Assembly (NCBI GenBank): GCA_948470475.1
Contig: OX419343.1
Location: 10,834,379 to 10,898,378, forward strand
Reading direction: 5' to 3'
DNA length: 64,000 bases
Source of the DNA: Galaxea fascicularis
Lineage: Eukaryota > Cnidaria > Anthozoa > Scleractinia > Euphylliidae
Shown here one piece after another: positions 47,101 through 60,000 of this stretch. The notes beneath the pieces are model-generated. The model was given only the letters and a program-made list of their open reading frames with translations. It did no database searches and was not told the DNA's origin. Numbering within the stretch: position 1 is the stretch's first letter; each line of letters starts with the position of its first letter. Position numbers and translations under genes: made by a program.

Positions 47101-48042
47101 CCTCATCCCTTTGTTTGGTTTCTTCCTCTTTGGATGCGATTAGTTGCTCGCTCTCTTTAACCCTCTCTTCGTTGGCAGCTCTCACTCCCTCTAATTCCTT
47201 TACTTGTCCTTCAAGTTCTTCGATCACCTTTTGTTGTCTGATCAAAGCATCTTGACCATCTGGAACCCAGATAACACACGACCCTTTCAATCTAATTCTA
47301 TTTTGTTCTTCGTTTCAGTAATTTCAAGGCGGCCGTTTGAAATGGCTTTTATGAGGGGTGATGTAAAAGCTCTCGAAACGTTTTACACAATTAGCGAGAA
47401 GACAATTGAAACGAACAGCCCCTAAAGTCCTTAGGACAAAGTTGGCAGCTACATATCGGCGTTAATGTAACGACACCTGCAAGCGCCACGTTTTACATCA
47501 TATTCATACAGCTGAAAGTAACACAAGAGGGAAAATCATTTTGATTTACGAGTGATCCTAGTGTTGGTCCTTTCGCGAAATCCTTCGAACGTAATCTTTT
47601 GCAACCATTTTCCGTGTGTACAGACTAATATTCTAGTGGAAACATTTCACAATAGGTAGATAGTATGTTTTAGTTATGTTCAAGTTCAGACAGCAACCAG
47701 GTGGACAATCAGACATGGTTTGATGCTACTCTGGTTTGAAAATTGATGAACGAAACTTAATCTTAACTTAATCGTGAATTGTAACTTTTTAAATTTCATT
47801 CATCAATTTTCAAACCAGAGTAGCATCAAACCATGTCTGATGTTTTAGTTAGTTAGTTAGTTAGTTTACTTAGTTAGATAGGTTGTCGCTAGTTAACAAA
47901 TTGCTAGTTAAATACCTTAATTAAATTTCTATATATTCATACATTTTCTGTTTATAATGGGTTGACCAGCACGTATGGTTCGTCAGTTCCCCTCTAGTCC
48001 TCCCCACTGCTATGTTATGTACTTGGATTTGTTATTGACATG

Positions 48043-48085
<43 letters not shown>

Positions 48086-51000
48086 TTTTATTATGTTTCA
48101 TGTAATTGCAGTGAAAATGGAATAAATAAAATAAATTAAAATAAATTAGCATGTAAATGATATGAAAATAAACGGTAAACGGTTACCTTTAAGGGCTTTG
48201 TCATACTCTTCCTTGCTCGCCATTTCCTCTTTGCTCTCTTCCAGCATTTTCTCCAGCTCTTTCATGCGTTCTTCGCGATCGTTGATCAAATTCTCCTGCT
48301 CCTTCAACTTACTGTGTTGATCTTCCAATAGTTTCTGTTGTTCTTCCATCATTTGGTTCATCTCTTCCATTTGCTCGGCCAGGTTTTTCAAATCTTCTTC
48401 TTTCTTGTCATGAGCTTCTTTGAAAGCGTCCAACTGCTCGGCCAACGCCCGCGACTCCTCGTCTTTGCGATCGTAAGCTTCGCGCTCGTCTCGTAGCATT
48501 CGGACGGGAGTTGGGGTTTCGTCGCGTTCCGCGCCGTTTGCGTGCTTGACTCGGTTAAGCTGCTCCTATTTCAAAAAAGAAAAAGGTATGATTGGGACAA
48601 AACTTGGTACCTTTTAACACTTCAATCTTGGATAAAACTAATAGGAAAAAGAGGAAACTCGGCACTCCGAAAATACTTTTCCAAAACGAATACCTCAACA
48701 ATGTTACCATAGTAACTTCCCCTTCCCCCATCCCCTATTTCATGTTGAATTTGGAAAGCTGTCGTTGCCAGGGAAACGTCCATGAGGCATAAACAGCTTT
48801 GATTCGGGGGAAGGCTTTCAAATTGTGTTTATCAGTATTATTGTTTGCATCTACAAACGCCTGTAAGCGCAATTTTTTCAATAGTTTTGCCAAAGATTGT
48901 CAGTCAAACGACAAGGGAAGTCATATTTAGCATGTCAAGTGGAATGGTTGAAGACCGAGAATCGAATATGAACCCAGTCAACTCTCAATCAGAAGGCCAA
49001 AACGAGACAAAGACTATAGTAGAGTGTGGACTACTAACCTTGAGTGCCGAGATCTGGAGGAAAGCCTCGTTCAGTTGTTTCTGCACGGCAAGTTTTTCTC
49101 GTTCCAGATCCCGTTGCGTCTCTTCACTAGTTTCCTGGTCCTCTTGAAGCTTTTCCTTTAACTCGTGCGCTTCTTTTAGCGCCTCTAATGCCCTTGTCAG
49201 TTCGTCCTGTAAGTCTTTGATCTGCTCCAGCATCTCTAACTCCGATTGCGATTTCGCGCTTAATTCTTTGTCTAACTCCTTTGTGTTTTGCTCGGACTCT
49301 TTCAAGCGCGTCGTAAGATCCTCTATGGCGGTATACAGGTCTTCGCTGGATTGGCCATCAGCACTTGTTTTCCCTTCCAACTCTTTGCACTTGCTGGCCA
49401 GAGTCTCTCTCTCGGTGCTGATCTGTTCGACTAACTCCATAAGCCTGTTCGCCTCAGGCTCTTGAATGCTCTCTTCCAGGGCTTTCTTATAGCTCTCGAC
49501 TTGTTCCTCGAGCTCGTTGATTTTATCCTGCAGTTCCTTTGCATTCTGTCCTTCCTGTTGAGATGTTCCGTCATCCTTCTGTTGCTCTACTCCCCATAAC
49601 TCCTCACCGTGTATTCCTCCTTCCACAGTTTCTACAGTGGTCACCTATTGAGAGGGAATAGAATCGATCAATCGATCAACCAGTCAGTCGGTCGGTCGGT
49701 TGGTCCATCCCTCTGTCCGTCTGGCTGGCTGGCTGGCCGGGCGGGCGGGCGGACAGGCAGGCAGGCAGCTAGCCCAGCCAGCCAGCCAGGCTTTTAAAAA
49801 AATTACTAACAAAGTTTACATGAGCAAGACATCTGAGTCAAGGAATTTAAACAAAAACATACGTAACCAAGCTATAAAAGATATTACAAAAACCTGTATC
49901 AAAGGCGCATCCATCTGCAGTGAGGCAGCTCGTTGTAGTTTCTCAATCTCTTGCCTGTCCTTCTCCTTCTCCTGCCTCAGTTGATTCACAAGTTCGCTTT
50001 GCTCCTTTGCCTGCGCCTCCAGCGCTGGGATTTTTTCCAGATGCACCTGAGCCTTCTGAAGCAACTCTCCATTCTTCTCCTGCTCAAGTTCCGCACTTTG
50101 AAGTTTCACTTCCAAGTCTTCGTTTTTCTCCTTCAGATCGGCAAGTTGCGCTTTCAGTTGGTGCAGCTCTTCAAACTCGGTCGTGTCTTCTCCCTTTGCT
50201 CTGGAGAGCTGAATATTTAAATCTTCCTTTTCATCCCAGAGGGTCTGAACAGCGTCCCGGAATTGCTCAATGGCGTCTTCGAGTTTCTCATTCTTTTCCT
50301 GCACTTCGGAGACGTCTTCTTGAAGTTTCGCCAGTTCTCGTTTCAGACGATCATTCTCCTCGATCACCTCCCCTTCAGAACCTGTCATCTGCGACCGGTT
50401 GGCTTCCTTTTCTAAAGAAGACAATTTTGCAGCAAGAACTTCCTTCTCTCCATTAATCCTCTCGCAAACTTCGTGAAGCTCTCTTACTTTCGACTTGAGT
50501 TCTTCAGGGCCATCGAGCTCCTCAAGTTTCTGTGCCTGGATTTTCGCGACCTGTTCTATAAGCTCTTTGTTTTCTTTCGAGATATGATTCACCTCTGCCT
50601 TAAGCGTTTCATTCTCCGCCAAGATTTCGTTCCCAGTCTCCTTCAGTACCTCCAACTCATCGGCCAGCTCATCACGCTCCTCTTTCAAGGCCTTGATGTC
50701 ACGTTTGTTTTCGTCGTCCTCTCTATTTCTATCGACTACTTCTTGAGCCAAACGCACCCTCCCTTCCTCTTTCAAAGCCTCCAGTTCAGAAGCTAGCAAT
50801 TGCCTAGCCGCCTCCAACTCTTTTTCACGGCATTTAGCTTCCTTTATCTCTTTTTCAGCTGCTTCGATTTTGGATTTCAGCTCTTCGTTTTCTTTTCCCA
50901 TTTCTTGAGACGCTTCATTTAGCTCTGCTTTCTCCGTCTCCCGGGGGACTTTACTCTTAACTTCTTCCTGTAATCGGTCGTTTTCAGTAGCCATTTCTTC

Positions 51001-54000
51001 CATTTGCTCATTAGCTTTGTTCAGTTCGTTTTGAAGTCTTTCCTTTTCCTCCAACTCTTCTTTGAGTCGCGCCATTAGATCTTCTTGAGCGGCCATAACT
51101 TGTCCGAGTTCCTCGTTACGTTGAGCTGTTACATCATGGAGTTCCTTCTGGGCAACGCGAGCTTGATTCCACTACAAAGAGGCCGCAGAGAAATTGTACA
51201 GTTAGACGGGTAAAACCTAGCCTGTAGTAAGCGTTTAAGTGGGGTTTTCATCGCTCGAAAGGCGCTTTCGGAAGGAAATGGACGCGAGAGCAAAACAAAG
51301 ATATTCGTCCCTCCTCCTCTCCCTCCTCTTTTCTTAGTTTTGCTCTCGACTCATTTCCCGCGCAACCAAAATTCGGAAATCGCCTTTCGAGCACTAAAAC
51401 TACGGTAACGATCGCTACGCAGGCTGGGTAAAACTAAATATAAAGGGATAGTACTTTCACTAGCAGAGAAGCAATTTTTATATTATAAACCTTTCTCCGA
51501 CAGAAATGAGCATGGGCATGAAAACGCAATCAACTGCGTATTAAGAATGGAATTTGATCACTCAAGTATTAGTGAAAGAAAACCCTGCAAAATAAATTAA
51601 GGCTGGGTTGTACGAGGGTTGAATACCATTATCTCCTGATGCTGATGGAGTGCTCTATCAACTGAACCATCAAGCCAAAAGGACACTTGCATGATGACGC
51701 CATTTGACTACCACTACCAGAATCCTTCAGTTTTGCTTTTCTCGTGCTAATTAGAGCTATTGCTATTTTTACCCTGTTAGGATTACAAATTTGAATTAGA
51801 AAGGAAAAACAAACTGAATTCTGGTAGTTGTAGTCAAATGGTGTCATCGTGCAAATGTCCTCTTGACGCCTGGAGAGCTGATGGTTTGACAATTGTTTCG
51901 TGAAGCGATGTTTGCGAGTGTTTGCCGTGCACAAACACTTAACCACAATTTGGGGCGTGAAAATGGTGTCACAGTCACGACACAATTCATGAAGGGAGTC
52001 GTTTTAGCTTGGTGGCTTGCTTCTTTTCCGAGATTTATGTCATGCCGATGCCCATGGAATAAGACCATTGTGAGTGTTATTAGCAACAAAATTAAACCTG
52101 TTTTGTCATCATGGCGACCACTTCAAGCAGCTTTTGTGCAGCAGATCTGAGTCTAACGCCGGAGTCTAAAAACGACAATACAACGGATTAATAATGCAGG
52201 TATAAAGACAAAACATCAAATAGACAAAGGGAACTCAGCCAACAGTCAGGAAAGACAAAAAGGCCACAAGGTGCAGTTCTCTGAAGCGGCGTACTGTTGT
52301 TTTGCGTGATACATAGCAACTCTTATCCCATCACGTAGTATACGAAAGAGAAACTAAGCAAGAAGCCCACCCAGTCACCTTACACCTTTAGTTGGTCCCT
52401 GAAATTTAGGGTCAATTTTCCACGGAGACAGAAGGAGAGCTTTTTTATCCCTGAGAAAAATAGCAAAAAAAAAAAAAGAAAAAAAGAAAAAAGAAAAAAA
52501 AAAAAAGAAAACAGTCCCCACCCTACCCCCTGAAAGTTATTTATGTTGACTATGAGACCTTTGTCCCCTAACCGGGGTTATCTAAGTTCGGTGCCTGGAA
52601 CATCATAGGAGTCAGTTATCGCTAAGCCATTCTTCAACCGACCCAAGGTACTTATCTGTCTTACCTATAATAAGTTCTTCTGCTTGATCATCTAAACTCG
52701 GTCCTTGAAACATGGTGTCCGTCTGTCGCTGAGACAGCTCTAGTCCCTCATCACTAAGCATCGATAGGTCGGTCTTACTGGTCAGCGTATTATCTTCGGA
52801 TTCAGAAAGCTCTGCAGCGGCAGCTATCGATCAAAAGGGGCAGATTGAATTAACCATTTTAATCACCACATTTATCGCCTGATGGAATACAGTCCTGATA
52901 CAACTTACATACGGATGTAACGGGCAAATACCGCACTCCGAAACAAGTCGTTTCAGATACGAAAATTCAAACGAGCGTTTCGACGTACAGTCGATCCTCC
53001 CTTTGTGAAGTTAAATTCCTACAGATGGAACCTCTCGTAAGCGACCTCCTCTTGTAAACGACCGCAACCACTTTTAGAGTTGACCGTTTGAAATTTGCTA
53101 TTGTTTTTAACCTCCCGTGGGCGACCAGTTGTAACCTAAACTGCTGTATCGCTGCAGGGCGAAAATGAGTTGCTGTAACATATTGGCCATATAATTACAG
53201 CAGGCGTACATCTCACAGTCAGAACTACCGACAGTGGTTCCCGAAGTAAACTTACCGCATGAAAAAAGCATTGAAATTACCATATGCAAATTATCCCAAA
53301 TAGAAAACCCCTATGGCTTGACATTTCGTAATCGACCTCCTCCCGTAAGCGAACTAATTTATTTGTTGTAGTGTACTGATTGTAGCCACAACAGTAATTG
53401 AGGAAACAAAAAACAAATCCTATGCTGTACAACCTGGAGATAATGAACAGGCTATCCTTTGCACAGTGCACAGCCTTTCCATAGAGGTAGTGTCAGGAAA
53501 ATAGCTTTAGGAAATGTAAATTTATTGGCGGTCTTAATAAGATGTCGTGGCTGTTTTGTAGAGACGTCTCCCTTAGTAGTAAGGTAGTAAGCTTGATTGC
53601 TGTCGAGCTCAGGAATTCTCTCCTTTGGGGGCGAAACAAACCTTGCGCAAATTACTCGGGAGTATGAAAACGTCAAGAAAGATGGCCTACCACTATCGGG
53701 TGAGGTTGTACCTTTTTGTGTGGCTTACACGAAGTGTGTAGCCACATTATGGCACAATCGGAGTCATTTATTTGTTCACGAGAGTCGAGCGCCTGTCACG
53801 TGGTCAAGTAAGCCATATATGTACGCATTGCGGACCTATTTTTTAAAAGAAGTTATAACTCTTACCTCCAGCTGGCGTCCCGAAATTGGCTGCTGCAGTA
53901 CTTGGACCCGCAGCAGGGGTTGACGTCAACAACCCGCCCGGAAACAGGCCTGCAGGTCGACGGACTGAGTCCGGGGGAATTTGGGACTCGTATAAGGTCC

Positions 54001-57000
54001 CTGATTCCAACCCTTGCAAGGGTCCTTGCGTAAGCTGTTCCTCGGATTGGCTCGTTTCCTGTATGAGGTCCTCCAGCTGCTTGTTAATGGTCTCCTCGGT
54101 TGAGGCTGCTTGTTTGACCATGTCAGAAAGCAACTTCAGAAGCCGTTCGTTTGTTCGCTGTAACGCATTTCTAGCGAAAAGAAATGAGTGACGAATTAAA
54201 GAATAAATCTTCTACCAGACAAATATACCTCACAAATTAATGTGAATGCCACTCACTGGACACAAGGCCACGTGGTGGCCGGCATTACCCCTTAAATCTA
54301 CCAAATAAAGTTTGAGCCTGTGCATAAGCAGCCATGGACAGCTAGGCCTAGTCAGGGTATTAGTTATGTCGTGCTGATGTGGCCAAAACAGCTGTCCATG
54401 GCTGCCAATTTGGTAGATTCAAGGGGTACCCAATGAGTGGCCTTCAGCTTACTTTGACATATAAATTTAAGAGGTATTCTTAAATAAAGAGAACTCATTC
54501 ATGAAACGAAACTATGGCAGACCTTTTACTAAAATCGGAAGGCATAAAAAATGTTATAAATCATCCAGTCACCTTTCAGCGGCGAGTCGCTCAACGTCGG
54601 AGCGAAGCATAGTGACTAAATTGTCTTCCTCTTGATGTTCTCTGTCTCGCCGTGTTAACACCAAGTTGAAGTTGTCCGCTTGGCGGTTGAGGTCGTCTTG
54701 AAGACGAGCTTGCTCAGCTTCCATCTAATAGAAGGGAAAAAAAGCCCTTTAACTCCCAAGATCTGATAAGCAATTCTCCCTTCTAGTTGCCACACATTTC
54801 CTTATAAATTACGTAAGAGAATTTGGTGTTATATTAAGGTAACACCCTCCAACTGATAAATTTGTTTATTCTCATCACCAGTTGGCTTTTGAATGTATTG
54901 AAATTGTGAGGAGAAGTTAAATGTTTTAAAAGTCAATCCTGGGATTAAAGGGTTGAAATTTGGAAATACCGCAAGACAACTATCGGTAGTGTTGATAACG
55001 ACGGTTGGTGCATCTTGGGCCAAACAAGACTTGAGGCCCATTGGAGGGAAAACTATCCACCAAGAGGTCCTTTTCTCAAAGCTACAGAAGAAGAGAAGTG
55101 CTTAGAGCCCGTCTATCTACTGCAGTTTTCATGAAAACTAGTCAGACTAGTTAAGACATAAAACGTTTTTCCATGCAAAATTACTAATGTGGCAACATTG
55201 TAGATGTTGTGGTTCAATTTTTTCCTTGGTTTAAATTTTATTTTCCTTTGTTTTGAGGTATGATAATGTCCGATAATGAGTTTGAAACAAAGGAAAATAA
55301 AATTTACACCAAGGATAAGATTGAACCACAACATGACTTCAGAAAAGGTTGTTTTCGTCCTCGAGGAGGTCTGGAGATAACTTTCAGAATTCGAAAGGTT
55401 TGCAAAACTGTGATACATGCCCACCTCGTTAAGAAGGGATTGTTTCTCCTGAAGTTTGTTCAACAGTTTTTCATTTTCGTCCTGAAAAGCAAGTGACAGC
55501 GCAAATTAAACATCCGAACATCCGATAGTTCCATCTATGTCGAACTTACCCTGGGTACCTGAGGTTATTTTTTCGATTGGTTGAGGGAAATTACGCCGCG
55601 AAGCCGCGGCTACGAGGTGCGAAGCGCCGAGAGGAAAAAAATAACCTCTGGTCGCACGAATACTGAACCTAATTTCCGTGTTGTGTTATCAACTGGGAAA
55701 CCAAACTTTTCCTACCCCAATTGTAGTTGTTGTTTTATGACGGCTAGGAAACCACGCTTTTCGTAAGCCAATCACAGTTGTTGTTTCATTTGAGGAACTA
55801 ATTAGCGACCAGATCCAACGCTGAACTAATTTGTCACATGGAAATGAGGTTGATTGCTCGTGTGACCAGAGGTCCGTCTCGGGAGCTTTCTCAAACCATT
55901 TGATTTTATGAACGGACCTCTGGAGCCAGGGTATGTCGAACCCAATCTTCACCCTCCTTGGTCAGCTGTCGGTAAACGAGCGGCAAACATAAGACCGGCG
56001 GTAACCAACAAAAGGAAAGATAGAGCACTGTTGCATTTCCGGTCACGTGTTATGTTTCAAAACCAACCAAAGACGCTCCCTGGTTTATGTTTCGCGATCC
56101 CTCTACTCGTGGAACATCAGTCAAGATTATCTGTCATATCAAGGCGCTATCAAGAGCATTCAGCGGCAACAAGTGTCTCGGCTATAGCTCTTAATGGAAG
56201 CTTTATTTCTTAGGTAACTGTAATACATACCCTAGCTCTATCGATTTCCGCTATGTAGTCCTTCTCTTGGGTTTTAAAGAAATCTTGCAGTCTTTCCATC
56301 TCTTGTCGGAACTGCTGCTCTAGCTCATCAACAGCTTTGGCCTGCTGAGTTTCAAGTGTCGCGGCTTTGTCTTCAGAATCACGTAACTCGGATTTGACGC
56401 GATCCAATTCCTACCAAGAGCAGACACTATGTTTTTATTCTACATGGATTTACTTTCTACACCGCCGGACAGGCGAAACCGAAATTGCTTTTGCACGTCT
56501 CAGCGACACCAAGATTATCAGAGCACGTCCTTAATACTCCTCTATACAATACAATACAATACAATAATTTATTTGCATTTCCTTTTGAAATAAGGTTACA
56601 AGAGATCTATATATATATTTTCTTTTTTTACAATAAGATATTAAGTAATTTTGAAATTTGTATATAGTTTAGGAAGGTACAAGTACAGTGTCGTACCAGT
56701 CCAAGTCAAGTTATAAGGACGGAGAAAAGTATCAGATGAAATAACTCCTCATAGTCTTACACACTTTCACCTCAAAAGGAGTCCCGTAGAAGAAAAAGTA
56801 AAGTTGAACCTCGATTTTCCTGACTCCTCAATTGTCTGGATTATTTAACAAATCGAATGTGGTTTAGCGTTGTCTGTACTCTTATCGACACCGATATTCG
56901 TCATCACAGTGGTCAAAATGTGTACTCACGAGACGTCAACAAATTTTGACCACCGTGATGAGGAATGTCGTTGTCGATAAGAGTACAAAAAACGCTAAAC

Positions 57001-60000
57001 CACATTTGATTTGTTTTTTAGCATTATATCAACGTCAAAGAAAATGTTTAATTCAGAGCGTGACAAGTTAAGCCTTGTGGTTTCTTATGGCCCTCCGTGC
57101 CGCTTCTATTAATTTATGAATGTATTTATTATTTCGTGATGTGTTACTAATTGTGGCTAAATGATAAACTGAAACTGAAACTGAGTTGACGCGAGCGGCG
57201 TTGTCTAGACTCTTATCGACAACGACAAATTAGCCAATCAGATTGCGAGATTACTAGCAAGTGTGGTAAAAATCTTTTTAAAAAATGACAAATAACCCTG
57301 AGAAATTATCATTACGATTTATTTTCAATTTAGGCTTTGAAAAGGCGTTTGGAACAGGAATGTTTCCCTTTCAAAAGGAAAACCTAAGTTCTGATTGGCT
57401 GAATTCAGATTATCCAGACTCTCAATAATCCGCTCTATCTACTTCAGTCACTTCAAGTCCGGGTGATCGAGGTTCGACTGTACATCACTAACCCCACGCC
57501 CTACCCAAACCAACCTTTTTATGCCTCTCCTCCAACAAGCTCTGCAGTTCCAGTACCTGCTTGCCATGCGCAGAATCCACATTGCTCCTCAACACCTCCA
57601 TCTCCTGGTCATATTTGTCCTGCATGCGTGACACGATGTCATGGTGAGTAGTTTGCATGCTGGATTGAACAGCCTCTAGAGCCAGTACCCTGGATTTCTC
57701 CCTTTCAAGAGCCACTTTAAACGCATCTATCTCTTTAGCATGCGCCACGTCTAACTCTTCTTTAACCTGATGGAAGACAAAACGCCGTCGAATTTTGAGG
57801 CCCAAAGTATGCTCCCAGCTCAATTTAGTCAACGGTTTGTGAGTCTGTTGGTTCCTCCGCGTACACGGAAAACGTAGCCGTCCTCAAAACTAACCGTACA
57901 CTAGAAATTGAACTTATGTCAAAAAATAAAATGTCTACGAGAAGAAACGCACGTTCATCCGTATCATTCGAATTTTCATCCAAGCTCAAGACACCCTAAA
58001 GTCGGTAATGCGACTGATAACTGATCCCTCGGAATCATCATTTGTTGTAGTCTCACCTATTAAAACAAGATTAAAGTCATTTACCTGAGAAACCTCTCTT
58101 TCAGCATCTAGACTTACAGCTGACAGCTGTTCGTGGTACACCTGCGCGAGCTCATTTTTAAGGCGCTCTATTTCCGCCACGTGATTAGCTTTGAGGATGT
58201 TAATTTCTTGAACGTGTTTCTGCTGTAGCTCAGCCAATCCTCGCAGCTGTTCCTCGTGCTTTTGACCCAGGTTTGTCTCCAGCTGCCGCAGGTTTTCTAA
58301 GTGTTCTTGTTCTAGTTCGTACCGAGCCACTTCTTTCGCTTCTTCCAATTCTGTTTGGAACTTCTGGGACGTTTCCTCGCGGGTTAACTCCCTCATGCGC
58401 TCGAGATCCGCCTAAGGGATAAGAAATTGAAGAACGAGACTAGCGAGAAGGACAACATACAAATCGCGCTGACTAAACATCTCAAACAAATATAGCAACA
58501 GTATATCAAATCAGTATTATGGAGGTAAGCGAGTATAACAAAAACACCACCAGTGAATGAATGAATGAAGCTTTATTTAATCTCGGGATTGATGAGGTTG
58601 GTTAGACCTCTAGCAAAAGTATGCTAATGAGCCGAGAGAAACTTATTTACAACATAAAAAAAAACCTAAAGGTTACATGACATAGCTACATACAGTAAAA
58701 AGCCCAAAAGTAAGGTAATACCTTCCTGATCTACCAGCTAATTCTAAGAACTAACATCAACACATAGTGAGGAGAATCAGCCAGTCGACGTTGACAATGA
58801 AACAACTACGCAACGCAATTTCGAAGATCCGAAATTCTCGATGACTCGAATCAAAGGAGGAAGTTACCGCTACTTCTACGTTAACAGTGATTCAACCCTT
58901 GGCAGCTCAAACAGCTTCGAGCGTTTCATGTTTCGCCCTATCTGTATTCACCTTTTGGCAGTCACCACAACGTGGCAAAATGAAGAAGTGGTATGGAGTT
59001 TTGAATCTGTTTTCGCGGCGGCCCAATGGATGGGACGGAAACAAATGTAGCAAAAACGTATACAAATTGTTTCTTTTTTTTTTTCTTGAAATCGTCATAC
59101 AGGCTCTATTATCAAAACCGCGACAAACTGCAAATTGTAATTGTAATTGTAACTTGTTTACCCACGGAACACCAAAGAGCTCGCGAGAACTCGTTCAAAC
59201 ACGTCCGTACATCCCAGATCGAACTGGAATTTGAAATGTTGGTTTTTGGGGAGAGGGGAAAACCGGAGTACCCGGGAAAAAAGACTAAAGACTAAAGCTT
59301 ACCTCATGTTCTGAATCTAACCGAGCTGTCATCTCAGTGAACTTCTCCATGTGAGTCTGCACCAGTTCCTCTCGAACAGCCTCGAGTTCACGATCGTGTT
59401 GTTCCTTCATCATCTGCAGCTGCAACTCCTGCTGTTGGCTGACGTCACCGCTGAGCGCCTCTTGAAGGCGCGCAAGATCAGCCTCTTTCTCCTTCTCAAG
59501 CTTAGCTCGCTCAGCGGCCAGTTCTTCATTGAATCGCCCTTGAAGAGCCTTAAGTTCATCACTGTGTTTCTTATGTAAGGCTTCTATTTCATTACTGTGC
59601 TGGGTGTCCTGTTCCTTTCGCGCTTGAGCCATGGCAGATTGGTGCTCTGTGAAAACAGAAATAAACGAGTGCATGAATGTTTTAATGCCCGTCGAAGATA
59701 AAAGCTTTTAGAAAATTTGTGAGATTGCAACGTAAGCTAAAACTATTAATTAATCTTAATTGTGTCAGCATTTTCAAACCTCAAAAACTAGTCTGCGATC
59801 GTGTGTGATCGACTACAATCATCTGCGATTTAAACTTCACCTAAACGTTTTAAGAAAGAAAGATCAGATAATAGAATGTACGAAATCAATAATAATAACA
59901 ACACAAAGTACCTCATAATAATTATGAAGTCATTCGGCAACGCGAGAGTCTTGGCAACGAACATCTAAACAAATTTGCTAACTTGACTTGCATTTAGACA

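Noticed and set aside
49920..50796. Plus-strand frames of 107-178 codons opposite exon 12
   Set aside because: Again antisense to coding coiled-coil sequence; no independent signature.
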